Both the position numbers and the translations under genes were made by a program. From assembly GCF_008831125.1 (NCBI RefSeq), contig NZ_WBKA01000001.1, positions 62,001-126,000 of the forward strand: a stretch of 64,000 bases of DNA, read 5' to 3'. Positions within the stretch are counted from its first letter, which is position 1; every line of letters starts with the position of its first letter. Source of the stretch: Pseudoclavibacter caeni (GTDB lineage Bacteria > Actinomycetota > Actinomycetes > Actinomycetales > Microbacteriaceae). The notes beneath the pieces were generated by a model that had not been told where the DNA came from, did not search any database, and was given only the letters and a program-made list of their open reading frames with translations. This document shows positions 43,929-52,788 of this stretch, piece after piece.

Positions 43929-44905
43929 GGCCGGCTCCCCGCCCCCAGTCGCCGCGCGTGCAGCCGCCCGTCGACGCCGACCTCCAGCCGGCCGACCGCC
44001 TCGAGTCGGCGGCGTCCGCCGTGCCGGGTGACGTGCAGCAGCGCATCGAAGGCGCTCGCCGCCTGGCGGGCGAGCGCGCGCTCCCCCACGCCGGCCAGCA
44101 GCGCCATCGCCTCGAGCCGGGCGGGGACGTCCTCGATCGAGTTCGCGTGGAGCGTGCCGGCGCCGCCGCGGTGCCCGGTGTTCAGCGCGGCCAGCAGGAG
44201 CATCAGCTCCGGTCCGCGGCACTCCCCGACGACGATGCGGTCCGGGCGCATCCGCAGCGACTGGCGCAGCAGCGCCTCGAGGCCGACCTCGCCGCGGCCG
44301 TCGGCATTCGCTTGACGCGCCTCCAGCTGCACGACGTGCGGATGACGCACCGCCAGCTCGGCGACGTCCTCGACGCAGACGATGCGCTCGTCGGCGGGGA
44401 CGCGCTCGAGCAGCGCGCGCAACAGGGTGGTCTTGCCCGCGGCGGTGCCGCCGCTGATGAGCAGGCTGGCGGAGTCGGCGACGAGCCGTTCGAGCAGCGC
44501 CCGCTGGGTGGGATCGATCATGCCGGCGGCGGCGAGCGCGTCGAGGCCGTGGAGCCCGGCCCGGGGCACGCGGATGGACAGCTGCACGTCGCCCACCGCG
44601 ATCGGCGGCAGCACCGCGTGCACGCGCAGCGACCCCAGCCGCACGTCGGCGAAGGGAGTGGCGTCGTCCAGATGCCGGCCGCCGGCCGCGATGAGCGCCG
44701 TGGCGAGCGCCCGCAGGCGATCCGGGCCGCCCAGCCCCAGCGGCACCCGCTCCATGCCGCGGCCGCGATCGATCCACACCCGGCCGGGCCCGGTGACGAG
44801 CACATCCGTCACGTCGGGCAGCTCGACGAGGGTGCGCAGCGGCCCCAGCAGCCCCAGGACGCCCCCGGCCCCCGCCGTGCCGTGCCGTCTCTCCGCGTCG
44901 CTCAT
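43925..44905 (-). CDS. TadA/VirB11-type secretion ATPase
   Basis: This hexameric ATPase powers Flp pilus assembly or secretion. Walker A is ISGGTAAGKTTLLRAL, the Asp box is IVCVEDVAELAVRHPHVVQLEAR, Walker B is RPDRIVVGECRGPELMLLLAALNTGHRGGAGTLHANS, including the conserved His box. The start ATG at 44905 (MSDAERRHG) gives 326 residues with GGAGG very close upstream; a GTG at 45025 would give 366 residues. No septum-site (Ssd) homologue precedes it, unlike the mycobacterial locus. Confidence 0.88.
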   Translation of the reverse strand: MSDAERRHGTAGAGGVLGLLGPLRTLVELPDVTDVLVTGPGRVWIDRGRGMERVPLGLGGPDRLRALATALIAAGGRHLDDATPFADVRLGSLRVHAVLPPIAVGDVQLSIRVPRAGLHGLDALAAAGMIDPTQRALLERLVADSASLLISGGTAAGKTTLLRALLERVPADERIVCVEDVAELAVRHPHVVQLEARQANADGRGEVGLEALLRQSLRMRPDRIVVGECRGPELMLLLAALNTGHRGGAGTLHANSIEDVPARLEAMALLAGVGERALARQAASAFDALLHVTRHGGRRRLEAVGRLEVGVDGRLHARRLGAGSRP

Positions 44906-45078
44906 GCCCTCCAGTGCAGCGGACGGCGCGTCACGACGCCCGGTCGGTGCGGAGGCTGTGGACGGCGCGGGTGCTCGCGCCGCCCTGTGCACGGTGACGT
45001 CGCGCACGAGGCGGCGGGACGTCACCGGCGCGGTGGCCGAGACCCCTGGACGACCGGATGCTCAGGGGATCGGTTCGC

Positions 45079-45549
45079 TCAGGCGGCGACCTCGACGGTG
45101 ATCTCCACCTCGACCGGGGCGTCGAGCGGCAGGACGGCCACGCCGACCGCGCTGCGCGCGTGCGCTCCGTCGTCGCCGAACACCTTGCCGAGCAGCTCGC
45201 TCACCCCGTTGACGACGCCGGGCTGACCGGTGAACGAGGGATCCGAGGCGACGAAGCCGACCACCTTGACCACGCGGACGATCCGGTCGACGCCGCCGGC
45301 GGCGTCCGCGGCCGCGGCCAGGGCGTTGAGGCCCGCGATGCGGGCGAGGCGCTTCGCCTCCTCCGGCGAGACCAGCCCCGCGCCCTCGCCGACCTTGCCC
45401 GTGGCGGGCAGGGCGCCGTCGACGAACGGCAGCTGCCCTGAGGTGTGCACGAGGTCGCCGCTGCGGCGTGCGGGTACGTACGCGGCGACGGGGGCCGCGA
45501 CGGGTGGCAGGGTGACGCCGAGCTGTTGGAGACGGGTGGTGACGGTCAT
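45079..45549 (-). CDS. RidA-family protein
   Basis: This 156-residue YjgF/YER057c/UK114-fold protein hydrolyses reactive enamine/imine intermediates in canonical members. The segments LVHTSGQLPFVDG and HARSAVGVAVLPLDAPVEVEITVEVA are recognisable, including the Arg that binds substrate carboxylate in active RidA proteins. An N-terminal extension (LQQLGVTLPPVAAPVAAYVPA) is typical of the subgroup in actinobacteria. AGGAGG precedes the ATG. A small DUF4177 gene lies upstream on the same strand. Confidence 0.9.
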   Translation of the reverse strand: MTVTTRLQQLGVTLPPVAAPVAAYVPARRSGDLVHTSGQLPFVDGALPATGKVGEGAGLVSPEEAKRLARIAGLNALAAAADAAGGVDRIVRVVKVVGFVASDPSFTGQPGVVNGVSELLGKVFGDDGAHARSAVGVAVLPLDAPVEVEITVEVAA

Positions 45550-45598
45550 GAGAACCTCCTGGCTGTATGGATGCGGACGCGACCGGGTGTCCGCCGGC

Positions 45599-45754
45599 TC
45601 ACCCCTCGACGGGGCGCTTGAAGTAGGCGACGAGCCCGCCGGTGGGGCCCGGCACGACCTGCACGAGCTCCCAGCCGTCAGCGCCGAAGTTGTCGAGGAT
45701 CTGCTGGGTGTTGTGGATGATGAGCGGTGCGGTCAGGTACTGCCAGCGGGTCAT
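45599..45754 (-). CDS. DUF4177-like small protein
   Basis: This 51-residue protein (MTRWQYLTAPLI ... GADGWELVQVVPGPTGGLVAYFKRPVEG) contains the DGWELV motif of DUF4177 proteins, small beta-rich proteins of unknown function. GGAGGAGAG precedes the ATG at 45754, so this start is preferred over the longer open frame. Probably in one unit with ridA downstream. Confidence 0.8.
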   Translation of the reverse strand: MTRWQYLTAPLIIHNTQQILDNFGADGWELVQVVPGPTGGLVAYFKRPVEG

Positions 45755-45802
45755 CTCTCCTCCGATCGTGAACGCGCGGGGCTGCCTCACAGCCACATCG
45801 CG

Positions 45803-45815
45803 TAGCATCTACCCT
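45803..45815 (+). promoter_or_regulatory. -10 element of the class A PBP gene
   Basis: TAGCAT (45803-45808) lies 7 bases before the ATG at 45816, with no purine-rich ribosome site between. A leaderless transcript is likely. Confidence 0.5.
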
Positions 45816-48251
45816 ATGTCCTCTCATCTGACCGCACCCGGACGGCATCTGGGGCGCTCCATCCTGCGCTTCATCGCCGCCTCGACCGCACTCGGACTCG
45901 CCACCGTGGGGCTGCTGACCCCGGTCGCCGCCATCATCAGCGTCTATGGCGCGGACATGGTCAACATCGCCAAGACGCTGCCCGCCTCGCTGGCCAACGT
46001 GGAGATGCAGAGCCCCTCGACACTGTACGGCAAACTTGACGGAAAGGACGTGGCCTTCGCCACCTTCTACGAGAAGAACCGGGTGCCGCTCACCGCCGAG
46101 GAGATCCCCGATGTGGTCAAGAACGCCGTGGTCTCGATCGAGGACCCTCGCTTCTACGAGCACGGCGGCGTCGACTTCGCCGCGGTGATGCGCGCGGTGC
46201 TGCAGAACCAGAGCAGCGGCTCGACGCAGTCGGGCGCCTCGACGATCACCATGCAGCTCGTGCGCAACCTGCGCATCGAGAGTGCCGAGTGGAAGGACGA
46301 CGAGGACGCCATCGACAGCGCCCGCGAGGAGACCGCCTCGCGCAAGCTGCTCGAGATGCGCTACGCCATCGGGCTCGAGCACAACTACACGAAGGAGCAG
46401 ATCCTCACCAGCTACCTCAACTACGCCTCCTTCGGCGGCAATGTCTACGGCATCGGCGCCGCCGCGCAGTACTACTACGGCAAGGATGCGAAGGACCTGA
46501 CCCTGCCGGAGGCGGCCCAGCTGGTCAGCGTGTTCCCGTCGCCGAACAGCTACCGCGTCGACGTGGCCGACAACCTCGACCGTGCGAAGGCCCGACGGGA
46601 CCTGGTGCTGCAGCGCATGGTCGACCGCGGCTACATCGACCAGGCTGCGGCAGACGAGGCGATCGCCACGCCGATCACCCCGCACATCACCCAGCAGCCG
46701 CGCGGCTGCGAGGTCGCCGAGCACAACGCGGCGTACTTCTGCGACTACGTCGTCAACCTCATCCGCAACGACAGCACGTTCGGCGACACCGCCGACGACC
46801 GCACCGCCCTGCTGCGTCGCGGCGGCCTGCAGATCTACACGAGCATCGACCTCAGCCTGCAGGACGAGGTGCAGGCCGACATCGACAAGCACATCAACCG
46901 ATCGGACAAGATCGGCGCGGCGTCGACCGTGGTCCAGGTGGGCACCGGCCGCGTCCTCGCCATGGCGCAGAACCGCACCTACTCGCAGACGAACGGCGAT
47001 GGGACGGATCTGAGCCGCACGGCGGTGAACTACAACACGAACTACGACGAGGGCGGCTCCTCCGGCTTCCCCGGCGGCTCGACCTACAAGGCCTTCACCC
47101 TCATCGACTGGCTGAAGCAGGGGCACACGCTCGACGAGCGCGTCTACGCCCCGGCCGGCACGTACTACCAGAAGAACTTCCCGGACCGCTGCAAGTCCGG
47201 CGGCTGGGCAGGCACCTGGTCGCTCGAGAACGCCGAGAGCTTCCCCTCCTCCTTCGACGTGCGCTACGCGACCAAGCACTCGATCAACTCGGGCTTCGCG
47301 GCGATGGCCGAGCAGCTCGACCTGTGCGACATCCGTGACACCGCGGTGTCGTTCGGCATCACCACCCAGGCCAACGGTGAGGAACTCGATCACCAGCCCG
47401 CGAGCGTGATCGGCACGAACAACGTCTCGCCGATCCAGATGGCCTCCGCGTACGCAGGCATCGCCAACGACGGCACGTACTGCACGCCCCAGGCGATCCT
47501 GCGCGTCGTCGACGGCAGCAACGGCAGCGAGCGCCCGGTGACCGCCTCGCAGTGCTCGCAGGCGACGACAGCCCAGGTCGCCCGGACCGCGACGAGCGCC
47601 CTGACCGGGGTGTTCGGCAGAGACGGCACCGCCGCGAAGGCCGCCACCGGCGACGGCTCGGCCATCGCCGGCAAGACCGGCTCCACCGACAACTACCATC
47701 AGACCTGGCTGGTGGGCTACACGACGTCGACGGCCCAGGCCACCTGGGTCGGCAACGGCACGGGGCTGGCGAAGTCCGACCTGCGCTACTACTCCATCAA
47801 GGGCACCGCCGGGTGGAACGTCCGCTACGCGCTGTTCAAGGACATCCAGACCGACATCCACACCTCCTATCCCGGCGCGGCGAGCTTCCCCGACCCGAAC
47901 GACACCTCGGCCACGGCGCGCACGCTGCCCGTGCCGGACGTGACCGGCCAGGACCCCGAAGCCGCGCGCGGCACGCTCGAGCAGGCCGGCTTCCAGGTCG
48001 CGATCTCGCCGGAGCAGCGCGCCTCGACCGCCGCGGCCGGCACGGTCGCCGAGACCGATCCGCCCGCGAACACGATGGCCGGCGCGAACGCGCTGATCAC
48101 CGTGTACCTCAGCAACGGGCAGACGCCGACCGCGACCCCGTCACCGACGCCCTCGACGAGTTCGGCCTCTCCGTCGGCCTCGGCGAACTCCCAGCGCCGC
48201 TCGTCTGGCTCATCCTCGTCGAAGACCAAGACCTCCACGACGGGACGCTGA
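45816..48251 (+). CDS. ponA: Class A penicillin-binding protein with PASTA domain
   Basis: This 811-residue bifunctional peptidoglycan synthase has a membrane anchor (about 18-43), GT51 glycosyltransferase with catalytic Glu109 in VSIEDPRFYEHGGVD, and a transpeptidase domain with SxxK at Ser422-Lys425 (GGSTYKAF), SxN in HSINSG near 489, and KTG in AGKTGSTD near 619. A C-terminal PASTA domain (VPDVTGQDPEAARGTLEQAGF) is followed by a Ser/Thr-rich tail. It makes and cross-links cell wall outside the membrane. Its stop overlaps the next ATG. Confidence 0.96.
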   Translation: MSSHLTAPGRHLGRSILRFIAASTALGLATVGLLTPVAAIISVYGADMVNIAKTLPASLANVEMQSPSTLYGKLDGKDVAFATFYEKNRVPLTAEEIPDVVKNAVVSIEDPRFYEHGGVDFAAVMRAVLQNQSSGSTQSGASTITMQLVRNLRIESAEWKDDEDAIDSAREETASRKLLEMRYAIGLEHNYTKEQILTSYLNYASFGGNVYGIGAAAQYYYGKDAKDLTLPEAAQLVSVFPSPNSYRVDVADNLDRAKARRDLVLQRMVDRGYIDQAAADEAIATPITPHITQQPRGCEVAEHNAAYFCDYVVNLIRNDSTFGDTADDRTALLRRGGLQIYTSIDLSLQDEVQADIDKHINRSDKIGAASTVVQVGTGRVLAMAQNRTYSQTNGDGTDLSRTAVNYNTNYDEGGSSGFPGGSTYKAFTLIDWLKQGHTLDERVYAPAGTYYQKNFPDRCKSGGWAGTWSLENAESFPSSFDVRYATKHSINSGFAAMAEQLDLCDIRDTAVSFGITTQANGEELDHQPASVIGTNNVSPIQMASAYAGIANDGTYCTPQAILRVVDGSNGSERPVTASQCSQATTAQVARTATSALTGVFGRDGTAAKAATGDGSAIAGKTGSTDNYHQTWLVGYTTSTAQATWVGNGTGLAKSDLRYYSIKGTAGWNVRYALFKDIQTDIHTSYPGAASFPDPNDTSATARTLPVPDVTGQDPEAARGTLEQAGFQVAISPEQRASTAAAGTVAETDPPANTMAGANALITVYLSNGQTPTATPSPTPSTSSASPSASANSQRRSSGSSSSKTKTSTTGR

Positions 48252-49192
48252 TGCTCTCGTCCGCCTCCCCGGCACGCGCCGCCGGACGCGTTCTCGCCGG
48301 TGCCGCGGCCGCCGGCGGCGCGCTGCTCGCGTACGGCTCGCTCGTCGAACGCCGTGCGTACACCGTGCGCGAGGTGACGGTGCCCGTGCTTCCCGCGGGA
48401 GCCGCATCCCTGCGCGTGCTGCACCTGTCGGATCTGCACCTGGCGCCCTGGCAGCACGACCGGGTCGCCTGGGTGCGCGGGCTCGCCCGGCTGCACCCGG
48501 ATCTCGTGATCGACACCGGCGACAACTTCGGCCACGTCGACGCGCTGCCGGCGATCCTCGAGGCGCTCGGCCCGCTGCTCGCGCTGCCCGGCGGCTTCGT
48601 GTACGGCTCGAACGACTACTTCACCCCGCTGCCGAAGAACCCGCTGGCGTATCTGCTGCACACCAGCCGGGTCGAGCGGGAGCGGCCGGACATCGACACG
48701 GCGGCGCTCACCTACCGGCTCGTGGAGGCAGGCTGGCACCGCCTCGACAACCGGTCGGCGGTGGTCACCGTCCACGGGCTGCGCATCGGCCTGGTCGGCA
48801 CCGGCGACGCGCATCTGCGCGAGGACGCCCCGCGCACGCTGCGCCGCAACCTCACCTCGCTGCCCGCCGACGTCGACCTCGTGCTCGGTGTCACCCACGC
48901 CCCGTACCGTCGCGTGCTCGACGGCTTCGCGTCGATGGGCGCCAACCTCGTGCTGGCCGGGCACACGCACGGCGGTCAGGTGCGCGTGCCCGGCGTCGGC
49001 GCGCTCACCGCGAACTGCGACCTGCCACCCGCGCTCGCCCGTGGGCTGCACGTGTGGCGCTGGCGCGACCGGCGGATGCCACTCAACGTGAGCGCCGGCG
49101 TGGGCACCTCGATCTACGCGCCGATCCGCTTCGCCTGCCGCCCGGAGGTGACACTGCTCACGCTGGTGCCGCGGCAGGACGCGGCACGCTGA
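48251..49192 (+). CDS. Metallophosphoesterase
   Basis: This 313-residue calcineurin-like phosphoesterase has the motifs LHLSDLHLA, VIDTGDNFGH, YGSNDYFTP (the usual GNHD reads GSND), VTHAPYRRVLDGFA and LAGHTHGGQVRVP. An N-terminal hydrophobic stretch (about 10-30) may anchor it to the membrane. TGATG coupling to the PBP gene is conserved in actinobacteria (PonA plus YkuE-like enzyme) and suggests a cell-envelope substrate, which is inference. Confidence 0.9.
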   Translation: MLSSASPARAAGRVLAGAAAAGGALLAYGSLVERRAYTVREVTVPVLPAGAASLRVLHLSDLHLAPWQHDRVAWVRGLARLHPDLVIDTGDNFGHVDALPAILEALGPLLALPGGFVYGSNDYFTPLPKNPLAYLLHTSRVERERPDIDTAALTYRLVEAGWHRLDNRSAVVTVHGLRIGLVGTGDAHLREDAPRTLRRNLTSLPADVDLVLGVTHAPYRRVLDGFASMGANLVLAGHTHGGQVRVPGVGALTANCDLPPALARGLHVWRWRDRRMPLNVSAGVGTSIYAPIRFACRPEVTLLTLVPRQDAAR

Positions 49193-49302
49193 GCCGCATC
49201 CACCCGGGGCCCGCCGGGCGGACGGATCGCCGGGGCGAGGCGAGGCCGGTCGAACGGGTGCCGACACCGTGGGGTCGCCCCGGCGCCCCCGGGACGGCGA
49301 GG

Positions 49303-49332
49303 TTGCCGCGCCTCCGCGAGAGGGGCTACACT
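49303..49332 (+). promoter_or_regulatory. tRNA-Pro promoter
   Basis: TTGCCG (49303-49308) and TACACT (49327-49332) are separated by 18 bp and lie 45 bases before the tRNA. Confidence 0.55.
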
Positions 49333-49376
49333 GGAGCAGTTGCCGCCACGGCCGCGAGGTCGGGGCTCGGTGACAT

Positions 49377-49450
<74 letters not shown>

Positions 49451-49497
49451 CAGCAAGGCCTCCCGGGCCGACCGCCAGGTCGCCAGAGGGGTGAGAC

Positions 49498-49529
49498 ACC
49501 CGCCGGGTCTCTGCACAGCCCCGGCGGGT
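49498..49529 (+). terminator. First hairpin after tRNA-Pro
   Basis: ACCCGCCGGG and CCCGGCGGGT form a perfect 10-bp stem with a 12-base loop, 48 bases after the tRNA. Confidence 0.6.
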
Positions 49530-49571
49530 CAGACCTGACACCCAGGCCCGGCACCCAGCCCTTGACACAGA

Positions 49572-49615
49572 GAACGCCCCGGCGTCCGCGGATCTCCGCG
49601 AGCGCCGGGGCGTTC
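49572..49615. terminator. Long hairpin downstream of tRNA-Pro
   Basis: GAACGCCCCGGCG and its complement form a 13-bp stem; the loop itself holds CGCGGA/TCCGCG. It lies between tRNA-Pro and the convergent HdeD-like gene and could terminate either. The remaining bases to 49785 hold no supported gene. Confidence 0.65.
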
Positions 49616-49785
49616 CGCGTCTGTGCCCGTGGCGGACATGCTGGACCGTGGCAGACGTGCGTGACGCGTGCGACGCCGGCCGTGTGGCGCCATCCTGCGG
49701 GTTCCGGAGCCTCGCCGCCGCGTCCGGCCGGCCGCCCGGCGGGCGGGCGCACGACGCGTGCCGGCGCCCGCCCGCTCCGGGCCGC

Positions 49786-50355
49786 TCAGTCCTTGAGCAC
49801 CCGGCCGACCTGGAACGCGCGCACGATCTGCACGATGCCGAGCACGAGCGCGAGTGCCCCGCCCCACACCCACAGCGCGAGCCCGCCCAGTCCGGGCAGG
49901 GAGAGCATCAGGACGCCCGCGATGATGCTCAGGATCGCGAACAGGATCGTCCACGCCTTCACACCGGTGCTGCCGATCAGGGTGAGCGAGAGCACGCCCT
50001 CGAAGATCCACGCGATGCCGACCATGATGCCGATGACGATGGCGAACGCCTCGGTTCCCGCCTCGATGTTCGTGAACGCCAGCACACCGGCCACGATGAA
50101 CAGCAGGCCGAGCAGGGCGTCACCGACCCGCGCCCAGCCGCTCTGCACCTGCGAGAAGATGCCGATCCCGAGCAGCACGAGCCCCTGCAGCACCGCGTAC
50201 GCGGCGACGAGCGCGAACAGTACGGCGAACGTCGCCCCCGGCCGCCACAGCACCGCCACGCCGAACAGCGTCAGCAGCACACCGCCGATGCCAAGGGCGG
50301 TGCGGACGGTGCTCACCGCACCGGTGATGGGATCCACCGTGTTCCGATCGGACAT
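49786..50355 (-). CDS. HdeD-family (DUF308) membrane protein
   Basis: This 189-residue protein has six regular hydrophobic segments with repeated Gly-rich patterns (GIGGVLLTLFGVAVLWRPGAT, GLLFIVAGVLAFTN, ALVLGIVQIVRAFQVGR), the DUF308 repeat. HdeD is linked to acid stress in E. coli; the role here is unknown. The ATG at 50355 is chosen for its AGGAGGAAG site. The same frame opens at 50421, where an ATG sits about 10 bases after TAGACT (50437-50432), so a longer N-terminus is possible. Confidence 0.88.
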   Translation of the reverse strand: MSDRNTVDPITGAVSTVRTALGIGGVLLTLFGVAVLWRPGATFAVLFALVAAYAVLQGLVLLGIGIFSQVQSGWARVGDALLGLLFIVAGVLAFTNIEAGTEAFAIVIGIMVGIAWIFEGVLSLTLIGSTGVKAWTILFAILSIIAGVLMLSLPGLGGLALWVWGGALALVLGIVQIVRAFQVGRVLKD

Positions 50356-50574
50356 GTCTTCCTCCTGCGTTCCACCCGCCGTCAGGCGGGGTCCTCGCCG
50401 CACAATCCGGTCGCGCGGCATCGTTCAGCCCAGTCTATGGGTGCGCTGTGCCGGGTGGGCGATGGATCTCGCGGACGGGGACCGGTGCCGCGGGACCCGC
50501 GTGGCAGGGGCCGCGACCCGTGCCGGGGGGCTGGCGCGCCCCGCCGACCGGTGGACGCGGGGCGGGGCGCCGAC

Positions 50575-50586
50575 TAGACTCGGCAG
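50575..50586 (+). promoter_or_regulatory. -10 element of the DEAD-box helicase gene
   Basis: TAGACT (50575-50580) lies 6 bases before the GTG at 50587, with no ribosome site between. The gene is probably leaderless. Confidence 0.55.
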
Positions 50587-52617
50587 GTGCCTGACCTCTC
50601 TGACGTCCACTCCTCCTCTCCCTCCGCCGCCGACCCCACGACCGCCGTCGATCCGACCGACGCGCGTCCCGCGACCGCGGACGCCCCCGGAGCAGACGTC
50701 ACGCCTGCATCCTCGACCAGTGCCCCGGAGCCGGCTGAGGCCCCGGAGTCGACCGGTGCCGGTGCATCCGCGCCGGTGACTGACACCCCGTCCGCCGCCG
50801 ACGACGCATCCGCCGACGAGGCGACCCCGGCGTTCACCGACCTCGGCCTGCCCGCCCCGCTGCTCGAGGCGCTCGACGCCATCGGCTACGAGTCACCCTC
50901 GCCGATCCAGGCCGCGACGATCCCGACCCTGCTCGCCGGCCGCGACGTGGTCGGCCAGGCGCAGACCGGCACCGGCAAGACCGCCGCGTACGCGCTGCCC
51001 ATGCTCGCCGCGATCGACCCGGCCGTGCGCACCCCGCAGGCCCTCGTGCTCGCCCCGACCCGCGAGCTCGCCTTGCAGGTGTGCGAGGCCGTCGAGCGCT
51101 TCGCCGCGCGGCTGCCCGACATCCGCATCCTGCCCGTCTACGGCGGGCAGGGGTACGGCACCCAGCTGGCGGCGCTGCGGCGCGGCGTGCACATCGTTGT
51201 CGGCACGCCCGGCCGTGTCATGGACCACATGCGCCGCGGCACCCTCGACCTGACCGGCCTGCGCATGCTCGTGCTCGACGAGGCCGACGAGATGCTGCAG
51301 ATGGGGTTCGTCGACGACGTGGAGACGATCCTCGCCGAGACCCCCGACACCCGACAGATCGCGCTGTTCTCGGCGACGATGCCGAAGCAGATCCGCCGGC
51401 TGGCGAAGACGCACCTGCACGACCCCGCCGAGATCACCGTGCGCTCGAAGACCCAGACGAGCACGAACGTCGCCCAGCGGATGCTCGTCGTCGCCGGACG
51501 CCAGAAGCTCGACGTGCTCGCCCGCGTGCTCGAGGTCGAGCGCACCGAGGGCGTGATCGTGTTCGTGCGCACTCGCGGCGACACGGAGACCGTCGCCGAG
51601 CGGCTGCGCGCCCGCGGGTTCTCCGCGGCGGCGATCAACGGCGACGTGCCCCAGGCGCAGCGCGAGCGCACCGTGGAGCAGCTGCGCAACGGGCAGGTCG
51701 ACATCCTCGTCGCCACCGACGTTGCCGCCCGCGGCCTCGACGTCGACCGCATCACGCACGTGATCAACTACGACATCCCGAGCGACCCCGAGTCGTACGT
51801 GCACCGCATCGGCCGCACCGGCCGCGCGGGCCGCACCGGCACGGCGATCAGCTTCATCACCCCGCGCGAGCGGCGGCTGCAGACCCTCATCGAGCGCACC
51901 ACGCGCCAATCGATGGAGCGCATGTCGCTGCCGAGCGTCGACGAGGTCAACGAGACCCGGCTCGCCCGCTTCGACGAGCGCATCACGCAGGCGCTCGAGC
52001 GCGAGGACGAGATCGCCGAGCTGCGCGACGTGATCGATCACTACGTGCGCCACCATGACATCCCCGAGACGGACGTCGCCGCGGCGCTGGCCCTCGTCGC
52101 CCAGGGCGACCGGCCGCTGCTGCTCGACCCTGTGGCCGACCGCCTCGAGGCGGTGCCCAGGCGGCCGCGCGAGGACCAACGCGGCGGCGACCGACGCGGC
52201 GGCTGGGACCGCGGTCGCGGTCGGGACCGCAACCACGGTCGAGGTGGCCGGGGCGACCGGGGCGGGCACTGGAACCGCGACGACCGACGCGGCGGCCGGG
52301 ATGATCGCGAGCGCCGGGACGACCGCGGGCGTTCCGAGCATGATGGCCGGCGCGACCGGTGGGATCGCGACGACCGCGGCGGACGCGGCCGCTGGGATCG
52401 CGACGACCGCGGCGGCAGGCGTTTCGACCGCGACGACCGCGGGCAGCGTGGGCGGGGTGAGCACGATGACCGTCGCCGCTCCGGCCAGGAGCGTCCGCAC
52501 GGTCAGGAGGAGCACGGCGCGAGCCGTGCCGGGGGGAAGAAGCCCCGCTGGACGGCTCGCCAGCGTGCCGAGCGTGGTCGTCGACCCGACCGACGCGGCG
52601 ACCGCGACGAGCGCTGA
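50587..52617 (+). CDS. deaD: DEAD-box RNA helicase (DeaD/CsdA-like) with long RGG/RDD tail
   Basis: This 676-residue helicase has an N-terminal Ser/Ala/Pro-rich disordered region (1-80), then the Q motif (FTDLGLPAPLLEALDAIGYESPSPIQ), Walker A AQTGTGKT (about 126-133), PTRELA, DEAD near 231 (VLDEADEML), SAT, and the HRIGRTGRAGRTG motif of domain 2. From about 520 the chain is almost entirely Arg, Gly and Asp (WDRDDRGGR-like units), a low-complexity RNA-binding tail. Likely roles are ribosome assembly and cold adaptation, as in DeaD homologues. Confidence 0.93.
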   Translation: MPDLSDVHSSSPSAADPTTAVDPTDARPATADAPGADVTPASSTSAPEPAEAPESTGAGASAPVTDTPSAADDASADEATPAFTDLGLPAPLLEALDAIGYESPSPIQAATIPTLLAGRDVVGQAQTGTGKTAAYALPMLAAIDPAVRTPQALVLAPTRELALQVCEAVERFAARLPDIRILPVYGGQGYGTQLAALRRGVHIVVGTPGRVMDHMRRGTLDLTGLRMLVLDEADEMLQMGFVDDVETILAETPDTRQIALFSATMPKQIRRLAKTHLHDPAEITVRSKTQTSTNVAQRMLVVAGRQKLDVLARVLEVERTEGVIVFVRTRGDTETVAERLRARGFSAAAINGDVPQAQRERTVEQLRNGQVDILVATDVAARGLDVDRITHVINYDIPSDPESYVHRIGRTGRAGRTGTAISFITPRERRLQTLIERTTRQSMERMSLPSVDEVNETRLARFDERITQALEREDEIAELRDVIDHYVRHHDIPETDVAAALALVAQGDRPLLLDPVADRLEAVPRRPREDQRGGDRRGGWDRGRGRDRNHGRGGRGDRGGHWNRDDRRGGRDDRERRDDRGRSEHDGRRDRWDRDDRGGRGRWDRDDRGGRRFDRDDRGQRGRGEHDDRRRSGQERPHGQEEHGASRAGGKKPRWTARQRAERGRRPDRRGDRDER

Positions 52618-52775
52618 GCGTCCAGGGTTCGAGTGCTGAGGGCGAAGCCGAGGTCGCCGACCCGTTCATGACGTGCGGCTGCTCGCGCCCGCGCGTACGC
52701 GATCGCACACCGAGTCCCTGACCTCGCCTCGGCCCGCCGCCCCCTCGTACCGCGGGGTGCGAGGCGCCCGACGCC

Positions 52776-52788
52776 TAGGCTGAGAGGC
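52776..52788 (+). promoter_or_regulatory. -10 element of the M3 peptidase gene
   Basis: TAGGCT (52776-52781) is 7 bases before the ATG. The intervening GAGAGGC is purine-rich but very close to the start, so either leaderless or short-spaced initiation is possible. Confidence 0.45.

Noticed and set aside
45678-47861. 727-codon minus-strand open frame
   Set aside because: Antisense to the class A PBP, whose GT51 and transpeptidase motifs are unambiguous. The product is low-complexity Val/Gly/Arg.
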